From the NCBI GenBank assembly GCA_013288345.1, contig JABDCA010000003.1, positions 62,001 to 126,000 on the forward strand: a stretch of DNA of 64,000 nt, read 5' to 3'. The notes below the pieces were generated by a model. That model was given only the letters and a program-made list of their open reading frames with translations. It had not been told where the DNA came from and searched no databases. Position 1 is the stretch's first letter, and each line of letters starts with the position of its first letter. Shown here in pieces: positions 51,869 through 61,757 of the stretch. The position numbers and the translations under genes are program-made. The stretch comes from Bacteroidota bacterium. Lineage in GTDB: Bacteria; Bacteroidota; Bacteroidia; JABEUT01.

Positions 51869-53500
51869 ATGAAAAAAGTAATCTTGTTAGCATCAGTTAT
51901 CACTGCTGCATCTGTTAATGCGCAAACTACCATCGACCTTACTCCGCCTGTAAAGGCAGTAACGGTTTATTTAAAAGGTGCAGTTGCCACCCACGAGGTA
52001 CAGGCAACATTGCCCGAAGGTAAATCAACAGTTGTGTTCCATGGCCTGCCATCGAACATCGATAAGGGTACCATACAATTAGCATCTACCGGAGATATTA
52101 CCATACTGTCGGTTACTTCGTACGAAGATTACCTGAGCGAGAGCAGGAAGAGTGCAAAAAATAAAAAATGGACCGATTCACTGAACGTGCTGAACGACGA
52201 AATGGAAAAGATAAAGAACGAGGAGTCAATAATTCAGGCCGGCAAAACCCTGTTAGATAATAACCGCATTACATCGGGTGCAAATACAGGCACAACTGCC
52301 GCAACCGTAAAGGCTATGTACGATTATTATGTGCACGAGGTTACCCATATTCAAGATTCGCTGATGAGGCTGAATAAAAAAGAAAGGTATATACAAAACA
52401 AACTAAACAAGATACACAGCGAAATGTATGAGTGGAAGACCCAGACCGATACCCTTGCCAGTGATGTAGAAGCTATTGTAACATCAGGCCGCTCACAAAA
52501 TCTCGAATTCCGTTTGTCGTACCTTACCTACGAAGCAGGCTGGGCTCCTGAGTACGACCTGCGTGCTAAAGATATTAAGCATACCTGCCAGCTTACTTAC
52601 AAAGCAAATGTATACCAGCATACTGGTGATGATTGGAACAATATCGACCTTACCCTTTCTACATCGAACCCTGAGGTAAGCCAAACAGCGCCTTTTCTTA
52701 ATCCAAACTATTTAAGTTTCCAGACTTCATATAATTACAAATCATCGTATGGAGGATCTCCTGCGCCAACGGCACAAAGGGCTATGGTAATGAATGAGAT
52801 GAAAGGAGATGAGGAGAAGTTAGAAATTGCTTCAAATGGTAATGGAGGATTTAGTTCTAACTCAGTTGGTACCACCACTAACGAAAGCCAACTGGCTGTT
52901 GAGTTTCATATTGATGTGCCTTATACGTTGCCTACCGATGGCAAGGCCCACATGGTTGATATTAAAAAACTGGATATTCCTGCTTTATACCGCAACCAAA
53001 CCACACCTAAGCTTAAGCAAGATGCCTACCTTATGGCTGATGTAATACACTCGCAAGACCTTGACCTGATGCCTGCCGAGGTAAATATTTACTATGCCGG
53101 TGCGTATGTGGGTAAGTCATACATCAACACCCAAAGCACTACCGATACCATAAGCTTTTCGCTGGGTATTGATAAAAAGATAATAGTAAAACGGGAGCGT
53201 GTAAAAGAACTGTGCTCGACTAAATGGATAGGTACCAACAAAACACAAACCTTTACCTATTCAATAACCATGCACAACACCCATCCCGATTCATTGAAGA
53301 TAGAGGTGTTCGACCAGGTTCCTGTAACTACCGATAAGGATATTGTAATTGAAGTGCAGGATAAAGGCGGAGCAACACAAAACCCCGATACCGGCAAGCT
53401 TACCTGGAAAATTTCATTGAATCCGGGCGAAACAAGGAAACTTACTTTCTCTTATTCCGTAAAATACCCTAAGGACAAGATTGTAGAAAACTTAAACTAG
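51869..53500 (+). CDS. MuiA-family protein (DUF4139/DUF4140)
   Basis: A 543-residue secreted protein of the mucoidy-inhibitor MuiA type. The signal peptide (about 1-18) is followed by the DUF4140 N-domain (KAVTVYLKGAVATHEVQATL), a coiled coil (about 90-195) and the DUF4139 domain (LTYEAGWAPEYDLRAKDI ... VFDQVPVTTDKDIVIEVQ). The family is periplasmic or surface-located with unknown biochemical function. Its sequence is full length. Confidence 0.88.
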   Translation: MKKVILLASVITAASVNAQTTIDLTPPVKAVTVYLKGAVATHEVQATLPEGKSTVVFHGLPSNIDKGTIQLASTGDITILSVTSYEDYLSESRKSAKNKKWTDSLNVLNDEMEKIKNEESIIQAGKTLLDNNRITSGANTGTTAATVKAMYDYYVHEVTHIQDSLMRLNKKERYIQNKLNKIHSEMYEWKTQTDTLASDVEAIVTSGRSQNLEFRLSYLTYEAGWAPEYDLRAKDIKHTCQLTYKANVYQHTGDDWNNIDLTLSTSNPEVSQTAPFLNPNYLSFQTSYNYKSSYGGSPAPTAQRAMVMNEMKGDEEKLEIASNGNGGFSSNSVGTTTNESQLAVEFHIDVPYTLPTDGKAHMVDIKKLDIPALYRNQTTPKLKQDAYLMADVIHSQDLDLMPAEVNIYYAGAYVGKSYINTQSTTDTISFSLGIDKKIIVKRERVKELCSTKWIGTNKTQTFTYSITMHNTHPDSLKIEVFDQVPVTTDKDIVIEVQDKGGATQNPDTGKLTWKISLNPGETRKLTFSYSVKYPKDKIVENLN

Positions 53501-53504
53501 AATA

Positions 53505-53590
53505 TTGAATATCGAACAAGGAATGTCGAATATCGAAGGGAGGACAGAATAACAATATCGAATATTGAACAAGGAATGTCGAATGCCGAA
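53505..53590. repeat. GAATATCGAACAAGGAATGTC micro-repeat
   Basis: GAATATTGAATATCGAACAA, GGAATGTCGAATATCGAAGG, then a second copy running into the start codon of the 53576 gene. Inverse words (TATTCGATATTCCTTGTTCG) follow that gene at 53993-54020. Confidence 0.7.
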
Positions 53591-53974
53591 ATAAATAACC
53601 TAAGCAAACGTAAGTTTGATTTGGAAGAAAGATTAATTGATTTTTCTGTTCTTATTATAGAAATTTCCGAAGGTTTACATGGTTCTCCTGCCGGAAAGCA
53701 TATTTCGGGCCAAATTGTCAGATCGGGCACATCACCGGCATTGCATTATGGCGAGGCTCAAAGTGCAGAATCGAGGGCCGATTTCGTTCATAAACTAAAA
53801 GTGTTATTGAAAGAATTGAGAGAAACCTTAGTTGGCCTAAAAATTATTAAAAGGGTTCCGTTGGCAAATAAAATGGAAATAATAGATAAGGGCATTGTTG
53901 AGTGTAATGAATTAATTGCGATTTTTAACAAAAGTGTTGAAACAGCAAGAAATAATAATGACGTAAAAAAATAA
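53576..53974 (+). CDS. Four-helix-bundle protein (23S rRNA IVP family)
   Basis: A 132-residue helical protein of the S23/IVP four-helix-bundle family: LEERLIDFSVLIIEISEGL, then GSPAGKHISGQIVRSGTSPA and NYGEA-like LHYGEAQSAES, ending in a helix at about 100-122. In rRNA operons such proteins sit in 23S intervening sequences; free-standing chromosomal copies like this one are common in Bacteroidota and of unknown role. Its ATG is the last unit of a GAATGTCGAA micro-repeat, and inverse repeats follow its stop. Confidence 0.9.
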   Translation: MSNAEINNLSKRKFDLEERLIDFSVLIIEISEGLHGSPAGKHISGQIVRSGTSPALHYGEAQSAESRADFVHKLKVLLKELRETLVGLKIIKRVPLANKMEIIDKGIVECNELIAIFNKSVETARNNNDVKK

Positions 53975-54037
53975 GTCGCAGGTATTTAACTTCAGTATTC
54001 GATATTCCTTGTTCGATATTCATTATTTCAGATAGAT

Positions 54038-56314
54038 ATGATTTTTAAAAAGCACCAACGACTCAGACGCGCCTTTTACTTTTTTCCTTTGCAATTGTTC
54101 TTTATGACAATTAAGGAAAACCTCGTCTTTATATTCGTATGGATGCTGTTCTTCGGGTTTATTACACAATCGGTAGCAGGCAAGTATGGTGTACCTTATC
54201 TTTTTTTATATCCCGAATATTTTAATAGAGTGGGCTTCAGCTCTTACTTTTTGGTCGGCTTTTCCTGTGGCGGTTTCATCATGTCATATAATGTATCCAG
54301 TTATATTATCAATAGCTGGCGCTTTCCGTTTTTGGCAACATTAGAAAGACCGTTCTTTACATTTATACTGAATAACTGCCTTATTCCGCTTGCCTTTATA
54401 ATAACCTTTATTTGCTGCGAAGTGCATAACCGCGCTTACGATGCGGCCCTTTCGCAAAGCTTGCCCCACCACATGTTTGGCTTTTTGCTGGGCGTTACAT
54501 GCTTCTTGCTAATCACTATTGCCTATTTCTACCTGTTCGATAAAAACATATTTAAAGTATTTGGCATAGGCCCTAAAAAGGTGTCGAGGGTATCGCTGAA
54601 AAAAGAAAAGGTAAGGCTCGGTTTTGGCATGCAGTGGGAAACCGCATCGCACCATGCCGATGTATATGCCGACCGCACCTGGCATATTGAAACCTACCTG
54701 GGTGGCAATATGAGCATAAGGCTGGCACGTGGCTACGAGCACTACGATCATAAAATGCTCGAACGCATTTTCAGGCGTAACCACCAAACGGGCGCAATTT
54801 TTGAAGTTGTGGCTATTTTAAGCCTGTTGGTGTTGGGTGTGTTTCGCGATAACCCTTTGCTTATGGTACCTGCTGCAGCCAGTGTGTTTCTGTTGTTTAC
54901 CATTTTTACCATGCTTGTTAGCGCCATACACAATTGGTTGCGTGGCTGGACAACTATGGGCGTAATAGGGCTGCTTGTATTGATCAATTACTTTTCTTCT
55001 ACCCACTGGCAGTGGTTTGCAGCTAAGGCCTATGGCATGAATTATAAAACTGCTCCGGCTCCGTATTCATTCGAAACATTTAAACTGCTTGGCGAAGATC
55101 ACCAACTGGTGCAGCACGATAAGAGCCACATGATTGGAATATTGGATCTGTGGAAACTGAAGAATTCGGAAAAGGCCAACGGGTATAAACCACCCATTGT
55201 ATTTATAAATACCAGCGGTGGCGGTTTGCGTTCGGCCATGTGGACCTTTTATACCCTGCGTTATTTAGACAGCGTATTCAATGGCAAATTCTTTAACCGT
55301 GCCGAACTTATTACAGGCTCATCGGGTGGTATGGTAGGTGCAGCGTACTATCGTGAACTTTATTTAGAAAGGCAGAAGAACCAGCCGATTGACCTGAACA
55401 ACCCCAAGTATCTCGAAAAGATAGGAGAGGATATACTCAACCCTATTGCATTTACCATTGCCACTAACGACTTGGCTTTTCGCTTACAACGGTTTAACGA
55501 CGGAAAATATAGCTATACCAAGGATAGGGGTTATGCCTTTGAAGAAAAGCTGGATGAGAATACCGATAACGTGCTTAACAAGCGCCTGCGCGATTATCGC
55601 TTGCCCGAGGAACAGGCCATGATACCCATGATGTTCATTACCCCGACCATTGTTAACGATGGCCGCAAGCTTATTATATCGCCACAAGGGGTTTCGTTTA
55701 TGACAAGCTTTGATGTGGACAGCAACTTTAAGTACAGCCCTATGACACAGTCGGTGGAGTTTACCCGCCTGTTTGTAAACCAGGACGCACAAAACCTGTG
55801 GTTTACCAGCGCCCTGCGTATGAGCGCCACATTCCCTTACATTACTCCTATAACAGCCCTGCCCAGCGAACCTGCTATAGAAGCTATGGATGCAGGCCTT
55901 ATAGATAACTTCGGGCTTGAGGAAACCGTAAAATATTCATATACCTTCAGGAAGTGGCTCAGCGAAAATGCCGACCGCATTATTATTATACAAATACGCG
56001 ATCAGTATAAGCAACCTGCTATTAAAGATAATTCGCCGCACAACCTGGTAGAGAGCTTTACCTTCCCTGTAAACCGTTTTTACAGCAACCTGTTCCCGGT
56101 TGAAAACTATAAGGAAGACCGGTTGATGGAATACATGAGCCGCTGGTATAAAGGTAAGGTGAACGTGGTATGCTTTCAGATAGATAATACTGGTACCGAT
56201 GATATATCGCTTAGCTGGCATCTTACCGACAAAGAAAAGATACAGGTAAAGGGCTCTATGAACCAGCCCGACAATTCTAAAGCCATTGAAGAGCTGAAAA
56301 CGCTTTTAAAGTAA
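54038..56314 (+). CDS. Patatin-like phospholipase with N-terminal membrane domain
   Basis: A 758-residue protein. The first 340 residues include about 7-8 membrane helices (two early ones after FFPLQLFF, then more at about 250-320). The patatin domain runs from about 385: the oxyanion loop TSGGGLRSAMW, the nucleophile motif ITGSSGGMVG (Ser about 429) and the catalytic Asp in MDAGLIDNFG (about 618). It should hydrolyse acyl chains of membrane lipids. It is not linked to other genes as an operon; a micro-repeat precedes it. Confidence 0.85.
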   Translation: MIFKKHQRLRRAFYFFPLQLFFMTIKENLVFIFVWMLFFGFITQSVAGKYGVPYLFLYPEYFNRVGFSSYFLVGFSCGGFIMSYNVSSYIINSWRFPFLATLERPFFTFILNNCLIPLAFIITFICCEVHNRAYDAALSQSLPHHMFGFLLGVTCFLLITIAYFYLFDKNIFKVFGIGPKKVSRVSLKKEKVRLGFGMQWETASHHADVYADRTWHIETYLGGNMSIRLARGYEHYDHKMLERIFRRNHQTGAIFEVVAILSLLVLGVFRDNPLLMVPAAASVFLLFTIFTMLVSAIHNWLRGWTTMGVIGLLVLINYFSSTHWQWFAAKAYGMNYKTAPAPYSFETFKLLGEDHQLVQHDKSHMIGILDLWKLKNSEKANGYKPPIVFINTSGGGLRSAMWTFYTLRYLDSVFNGKFFNRAELITGSSGGMVGAAYYRELYLERQKNQPIDLNNPKYLEKIGEDILNPIAFTIATNDLAFRLQRFNDGKYSYTKDRGYAFEEKLDENTDNVLNKRLRDYRLPEEQAMIPMMFITPTIVNDGRKLIISPQGVSFMTSFDVDSNFKYSPMTQSVEFTRLFVNQDAQNLWFTSALRMSATFPYITPITALPSEPAIEAMDAGLIDNFGLEETVKYSYTFRKWLSENADRIIIIQIRDQYKQPAIKDNSPHNLVESFTFPVNRFYSNLFPVENYKEDRLMEYMSRWYKGKVNVVCFQIDNTGTDDISLSWHLTDKEKIQVKGSMNQPDNSKAIEELKTLLK

Positions 56315-56413
56315 GGGCCTTTAAATAAGCCGTATTGGGTTGTATTTCATTACCCGATATGAGTAATAGCCAAATTGTATAAAATTTCGTACTTTTAAGG
56401 CTTATTTCACGAA

Positions 56414-56950
56414 ATGATATTGGGGGAACGAAATAAAATACCGATTGGTGCGGCCATAGTAATAGTAACTATAGGTATGCTATTCTCATCGTGTGCCAAG
56501 AGCGGGGTAGAGCAACCTACGGGCCTGTCATCTTATAACATGAGCGCTTATAACAACAACCAACTGCTTACCTTTAATGCAAGCGCTATTAACCATGGCG
56601 ATACCATACTGGATATTATAGGCAACTGGCCCACAAACATTGGCAAAACATATGTGTTAGATATTTTTCATATTAAAATATATGTAAAGCTTAAATACCT
56701 GGTGGGTACATATAACCTGGGTACCAAGCCCGATGCCGTTTATGGCGCTTATCCTACGGGCTCAAATCCTATAAAGTTCGATTTTTACTATTACACCGAT
56801 CGTGCCGATACAGGCACTTTGCGCATTACATCCTTCGATTCAGCAACTACTTCTATTTCGGGTACCTTCGATTTTAACGGAGCCAACTCAGCTACTGGCG
56901 GTAACATATATATAACCAACGGTTCCTTTACCAATGTTAAAATAAATTAG
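56414..56950 (+). CDS. Lipoprotein of unknown function
   Basis: A 178-residue lipoprotein: MLFSSCAKSG is the lipobox after a helix (about 12-26). The mature part is beta-rich with repeated short strands (FDFYYYTDRADTGTLRITSF; ISGTFDFNGANSATGGNIYI), like a DUF6252-type fold of Bacteroidota lipoproteins. That family suggestion is tentative. Confidence 0.65.
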   Translation: MILGERNKIPIGAAIVIVTIGMLFSSCAKSGVEQPTGLSSYNMSAYNNNQLLTFNASAINHGDTILDIIGNWPTNIGKTYVLDIFHIKIYVKLKYLVGTYNLGTKPDAVYGAYPTGSNPIKFDFYYYTDRADTGTLRITSFDSATTSISGTFDFNGANSATGGNIYITNGSFTNVKIN

Positions 56951-57062
56951 CAGTAAGCCAATAGTGCAAAAATCATTAGTCGTATAGCGTATTTTTATGC
57001 ATTAATTGTTTGGCAATTATATAGTTTATTTATATTTATAATTCAAATTTAAACGCTTAACC

Positions 57063-59675
57063 ATGATCAAAAAATTACATCTTTTTATTGCAATTATTAT
57101 TGCAGGCTCATTAACCGCTCAAACATCAATACCCAATAGTGGTTTTGAAAAATGGAACTATACCAGTTGGTTAGATCCGCAATATTATATCACATCGAAT
57201 GTGAATAATATAACAAAAGGCTTACCGGTAAATGTAACGCAATCGTCCAGCTCGTATCATGCAAAAATTGCCGTACAAATGACAACAGTTGCCACAGGCA
57301 GTGATACATCGGCCGGTTACTTTTTTGATGGCCAGCCTACCAATAGCGGGTTTCAGGGTGGTATTCCGTACAGCCAAAAACCTACAGGCTTGCGGTTTTA
57401 CTATAAATATACCCGCACAGCTACCGACACAGGCGTGGTGCTTTGCATATTTAAATTAGGGGGTACTACCATAGGCGGGAAGGAAATAAAATTAGATACA
57501 GCGAAAAATTATAAGTTGAGCTACACCACATTTAGCTTGCCTATAGCACCCGATAGCATTATGTTTGGCGGCCTTTCATCTATTGGCGCTATTCAAAACA
57601 CCGATAAACAAATACCCGGCAGTACATTAATTATAGATAGTGTTACGTTTACCGGCGTTACCAGTCAACCGGCCATGCTTAACGGCGATTTAGAAAGCTG
57701 GGTAGGTGATACACTAAAAGCGCCGCAGGGCTGGTATATACAAAATAATAGTAGCAGTGTGCTCAGTAACCAAACTACCGATGCCTATACAGGTAACTAT
57801 GCACTTATAATAAGTTCTGTTCTTCAAAATTACCAAGGTGCCGATTCTACCTTTACGGCTGAGGCTACAACAGGTATAGAGTCAAACAACGGCTTGCAGG
57901 GCGGATACCCATTTACACATAAAGTAGATACCATTGAGTTTTATTATAAGTATGCCCCTGCCAACCCTAACGACAGTGCCATTATGCAAGTGGGGCTGAA
58001 AAATAGCGGCGTATTTATTTTGTATCGCGATACTATGTTAGCCGCATCAGCTTCATATAAACGTGTGCGGGTACCCTTCTCATCCAATAGTACTCCCGAT
58101 AGTGTTACGGTAACCTTCAACTCATCAAAAAAATGGAGAACAGGGCCATCCTACACAGGAGCAGTTTTAAAGGTAGATAATGTACGTTTCTTATCACAGG
58201 CAGTACCGCCTGTGGCTGCCTTTACCGGTGGCACCGTGGTATGCGTAGGTTCTACTATTAACTATGCAAGCACATCATTAAACGCACCAAGCACAGTAAG
58301 CTGGACCTTTGGCGGCGGTTCACCGGGCACTTCGGGTTTAGCAAGCCAATCGGTATTGTATTCTGTAGCGGGCCCATATACTACCAAACTGGTAGTAAGC
58401 AACAGTGCAGGCAGCGATAGCATTACAAGTACGGTAACTGTAGTTACAGCGCCTACTATAAAGTTCACAGGTAATACAGCTATATGTTCGGGTACCAATA
58501 CTATTATTACAGCTTCGGGTGGCAATACCTATTTGTGGAGCACCGGTTCTACCAACGATACCATTAATGTATCTCCGGCATCAACCAAAACCTATTCGGT
58601 TACAGCTACTGCCATTGGCGGATGTTCTGCCAGCAATAGCCAGGCGGTAACAGTTACCCAAACACCTCCTGCTCCTTCGGCAGGTAGCAACAGCCCTTTA
58701 TGTAGTGGCACAACACTTAATTTTAATGCTACCGCAGCAAATGCTACTTCTTATACCTGGACAGGGCCTAATGGCTTTAGTTCGGGTTCGCAAAATCCGT
58801 TTATAAGTAGTGCACAGGTTCTGGCTTCGGGTACTTACACTGTTACCGGAACTAATGGAGGTTGCACCGGCCCAATAGCAACAGAATCTGTAACTGTTAA
58901 TCAAACACCTGCTGCACCTTCGGCAGGTAGTAACGGCCCTATTTGCAGTGGTATAACACTTAACCTTAACTCTAACTCGGTGGGTGCTACCGGTTATACC
59001 TGGACAGGCCCTAATGGGTTTAGTTCGGGTTCGCAAAATCCGTTTGTGACAAATGCACAAGTTGTGGCTTCGGGTACTTACTCGGTTACGACATCATCGG
59101 CAGCAGGTTGTACCAGTACTTTAGGAACCGTTGCAGTAATAGTTAATCCAACACCTACTGTGTCTGCATCCTATAATCCCAATAACGATACTATCTGTAA
59201 TGGATCGAATGTAGTTATTACCGCTGCAGGCGGTGGTGCGGGTGCAACGTATACCTGGTCGCCTAATATTGGTTTAAGCGCCACAACAGGTGCAATGGTT
59301 ACTGCCAACCCAACCGGCGACCAAAAATATACAGTGGTTGCTACCACTACACTTAACTGTTCGAATACCTTAGATACTGCAGTGTATGTAAAAACATGCG
59401 TTACGGGTATTGAGTCTTTAAATCAATTGCAACAGGTGGTGGTTTATCCGAACCCAAGCAATGGTGTTTTCACCATTGAAGTGAAAAGTGAAGAGTTTAA
59501 AGTGAAAAATGTAGAGATTTACAATATACTTGGCGAACAGGTTTGTTCACCATTTACAATTCACCACTCACAATTCACCATTGATTTAAGCAGCAGGCCA
59601 GCAGGTATTTATTTTTACACAATTTATAATACAGCAGGCGAAGCCATTGACCGTGGTAAGCTTATCATTAAGTAA
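57063..59675 (+). CDS. T9SS-secreted PCMD/PKD protein
   Basis: An 870-residue protein with a signal peptide (about 1-19, LTAQ), two PCMD-like (putative carbohydrate-binding) domains (about 20-200 and 205-380; GFEKWNY, FYYKYTRTATDTG, IDSVTFTG), a PKD-like domain (about 385-465), several Ig-like repeats of about 80 residues (SYTWTGPNGFSSGSQNPF occurs twice) and a T9SS sorting domain (about 795-870). A tandem paralogue follows at 60194. The sorting domain contains micro-repeat-encoded loops (59481-59511, 59545-59581). Confidence 0.85.
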   Translation: MIKKLHLFIAIIIAGSLTAQTSIPNSGFEKWNYTSWLDPQYYITSNVNNITKGLPVNVTQSSSSYHAKIAVQMTTVATGSDTSAGYFFDGQPTNSGFQGGIPYSQKPTGLRFYYKYTRTATDTGVVLCIFKLGGTTIGGKEIKLDTAKNYKLSYTTFSLPIAPDSIMFGGLSSIGAIQNTDKQIPGSTLIIDSVTFTGVTSQPAMLNGDLESWVGDTLKAPQGWYIQNNSSSVLSNQTTDAYTGNYALIISSVLQNYQGADSTFTAEATTGIESNNGLQGGYPFTHKVDTIEFYYKYAPANPNDSAIMQVGLKNSGVFILYRDTMLAASASYKRVRVPFSSNSTPDSVTVTFNSSKKWRTGPSYTGAVLKVDNVRFLSQAVPPVAAFTGGTVVCVGSTINYASTSLNAPSTVSWTFGGGSPGTSGLASQSVLYSVAGPYTTKLVVSNSAGSDSITSTVTVVTAPTIKFTGNTAICSGTNTIITASGGNTYLWSTGSTNDTINVSPASTKTYSVTATAIGGCSASNSQAVTVTQTPPAPSAGSNSPLCSGTTLNFNATAANATSYTWTGPNGFSSGSQNPFISSAQVLASGTYTVTGTNGGCTGPIATESVTVNQTPAAPSAGSNGPICSGITLNLNSNSVGATGYTWTGPNGFSSGSQNPFVTNAQVVASGTYSVTTSSAAGCTSTLGTVAVIVNPTPTVSASYNPNNDTICNGSNVVITAAGGGAGATYTWSPNIGLSATTGAMVTANPTGDQKYTVVATTTLNCSNTLDTAVYVKTCVTGIESLNQLQQVVVYPNPSNGVFTIEVKSEEFKVKNVEIYNILGEQVCSPFTIHHSQFTIDLSSRPAGIYFYTIYNTAGEAIDRGKLIIK

Positions 59676-59694
59676 ACCGGTTTTGTTCTTTTGT

Positions 59695-59731
59695 AAAAAA
59701 GCCCTGAAGCATATGCTTCAGGGCTTTTTTT
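59695..59731 (+). terminator. Rho-independent terminator
   Basis: AAAAAAGCCCTGAAGC/GCTTCAGGGCTTTTTTT, a perfect palindromic hairpin 20 bases after the stop. Confidence 0.92.
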
Positions 59732-60156
59732 ATAATGAATGTCAGGTTGTTTAAAAGTAATGCACTATTTTATTACATGTAGTAAACTAATTGGTTATTT
59801 TTGTATTGATAGATATAAACGATAAGCGATGAACTATGAATTTAAAACATTGTGGACTCTGTGTGGCTGTTTACTTTGCGTTCTTTGCGGTAAAAAAAAC
59901 GTTATTACAGCGGAGTAAAAAAAAGTATATAGTACGACATGGAACGACAAAAAACGACATGAGTAAAACTCAAATCACGGTTGACAAAATGCAATTTTTT
60001 TCACAGCTCATTTTATTGAAAACCAATAGGTTGATGGTTGACAAAACCTCAAAAGTGTCAACCGTGTTCAGAGGTTTTAGAAATCAAAAAACGGGGACAC
60101 GAAAACACGAAGCGTGTGCATAAGTGTGCCATTTTTTATTCCCCGATTATTTAATA
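59732..60156. other. Intergenic stretch without a gene
   Basis: The 95-residue track ORF (59836) starts in a TTGTGGACTCTGTGTGGCTG dispersed repeat and has no domain or signal, so I reject it. GGTTGACA (59979) / TGTCAACC (60055) and AAAACCTC/GAGGTTTT inverted words suggest a weak fold only. Confidence 0.45.
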
Positions 60157-60164
60157 TATATTTG
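60157..60164 (+). promoter_or_regulatory. -7 box for the 60194 gene
   Basis: TATATTTG, 29 bases before the ATG at 60194. Confidence 0.5.
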
Positions 60165-60193
60165 CTATACAAAACCAATCTATAACACACATC

Positions 60194-61633
60194 ATGATCA
60201 AAAAAATACTAACCCTTGGTTTAGCAATATTTGCAGGCAGTACTTTATTTGCACAAACCGCAATACCCGGTGGCGATTTTGAAACATGGGATTCTACCTT
60301 TTGGCAGGAACCGGCTTTTTACAGCACATCTAATGGGGGCAATAATTTACCCATTGGCGCTCCGCCAAATGTTGTGCAAGCTGCTGCTTACCATGGTAAG
60401 TACGGTATTCAGTTAACTACCATAAAACAAGGCCCTGATACATCGTTTGCTTATTTTACCAATTCCACCGGTAACCCGGTGCAGGGGCAGGGCGGCATAC
60501 CATATAACCAAAAGGCTACCGGCGTTCGCTTTTATTATAAGTGCAGTACAATTGCAAATAAAGATACAGCAGGAGTAATGTTTGTGTTTAAAAAAGCGGG
60601 TAGTGTAATTGGTGTATACGAGTATAAATTAGTTGGCAATGTATCATCTTATACGCTTTACAGTAAAACATTCAGCCCTGCTTTGTCGGTAGCACCCGAT
60701 TCTGTAATTATTGCAGCCATATCATCTATTGGCGCATTACAAGGCACAAGTTGCTATCCGGGCAATTCGCTTACACTCGATAGTTTAACTTACACCGGCG
60801 TTGCCAGCCAACCTGCTATGCAAAACGGCGATTTTGAAAACTGGATACAGGATTCATTATATAACCCAGCCGGATGGATTGTAATAAGTACAGCTAACCC
60901 GCGTACTACTGATAAGTACACAGGCAAGTATGCTCTTGAGCTCAGATCAGGCGTATCGGTAAATAATGGAGGCCAGGTGCAACCTGGTTATGCCACTACC
61001 GGAAAAGAATTGCGTATAAACAATCACCACGATACCCTTGCAGGTGGTTATCCTTATGCAAAACAAATAGATTCACTTATATTTTATTATAAGTATGCCC
61101 CTGCCGCTCCCGGTGATACGGCAGAAGTAAACTTGCAGTTCAATAAAAATGCTAAAGTTATATATAACACCGGCACATATATTAGTAACCCTGAAGCTAC
61201 ATATACACGCATGTCGGTACCATTTAACGTAGGTTCTGTACCCGATAGCGTTATAATAGGCTTTGAATCATCAAGGCAGGATAATAACGGTAATGTAAAC
61301 GCTGCGTATAACGGAACAGTATTAAAAATAGACAGCCTGCACTTTGCCTCGCAACCTATTACTGTAGGCATTATGCCTATTATAGTTGCCGAGGGTATAA
61401 AGGTTTATCCGAACCCGAGCGACGGAAAATTTTCCGTTGCAATTACGAATTACGAATTAGGAATTACGAATGTGGAGGTATACAATATACTTGGCAAGCA
61501 GGTATGTTCGCAATTTACAATTAACCATTCACCATTTACCATTGATTTAAGTAGTATGCCTGCAGGTGTTTATAGTTTAAAAATAACTACAGGTAAAGGC
61601 GTTCAATACCAGAAGCTTATAAAAGCACAGTGA
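60194..61633 (+). CDS. T9SS-secreted PCMD protein, paralogue
   Basis: A 479-residue paralogue of the 57063 product without the PKD/Ig part. The signal peptide (about 1-19, LFAQT) is followed by two PCMD-like domains (GGDFETWDST; FYYKCSTIANKDTAG; LDSLTYTGVASQPA) and a T9SS sorting domain from about residue 400 (VYPNPSDGKF ... PAGVYSLKI). DNA at 61441-61471 and 61511-61545 is micro-repeat sequence inside the sorting domain. It ends at a terminator. Confidence 0.85.
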   Translation: MIKKILTLGLAIFAGSTLFAQTAIPGGDFETWDSTFWQEPAFYSTSNGGNNLPIGAPPNVVQAAAYHGKYGIQLTTIKQGPDTSFAYFTNSTGNPVQGQGGIPYNQKATGVRFYYKCSTIANKDTAGVMFVFKKAGSVIGVYEYKLVGNVSSYTLYSKTFSPALSVAPDSVIIAAISSIGALQGTSCYPGNSLTLDSLTYTGVASQPAMQNGDFENWIQDSLYNPAGWIVISTANPRTTDKYTGKYALELRSGVSVNNGGQVQPGYATTGKELRINNHHDTLAGGYPYAKQIDSLIFYYKYAPAAPGDTAEVNLQFNKNAKVIYNTGTYISNPEATYTRMSVPFNVGSVPDSVIIGFESSRQDNNGNVNAAYNGTVLKIDSLHFASQPITVGIMPIIVAEGIKVYPNPSDGKFSVAITNYELGITNVEVYNILGKQVCSQFTINHSPFTIDLSSMPAGVYSLKITTGKGVQYQKLIKAQ

Positions 61634-61652
61634 TTGATAAGAAACAGATGAC

Positions 61653-61682
61653 AAAAAGCCCTGCAGTTATGCGGGGCTTTTT
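61653..61682 (+). terminator. Rho-independent terminator
   Basis: AAAAAGCCCTGCAG, loop, GCGGGGCTTTTT hairpin, 19 bases after the stop. Confidence 0.85.
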
Positions 61683-61708
61683 AATGATAAACAATCAGGT
61701 AAATAATG

Positions 61709-61716
61709 TATATTTG
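61709..61716 (+). promoter_or_regulatory. -7 box for the NHL gene
   Basis: TATATTTG, 41 bases before the ATG at 61758. Confidence 0.45.
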
Positions 61717-61757
61717 AAATAATAACCACAATCCCTCAATAAATTAAAATAGCCATA

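Noticed and set aside
59836-60123. 95-residue ORF before the PCMD paralogue
   Set aside because: It begins in a dispersed repeat word, shows no signal peptide, domain or ribosome-binding context, and has an unusual Lys/Arg/Thr composition. The gap is better explained as intergenic repeats.
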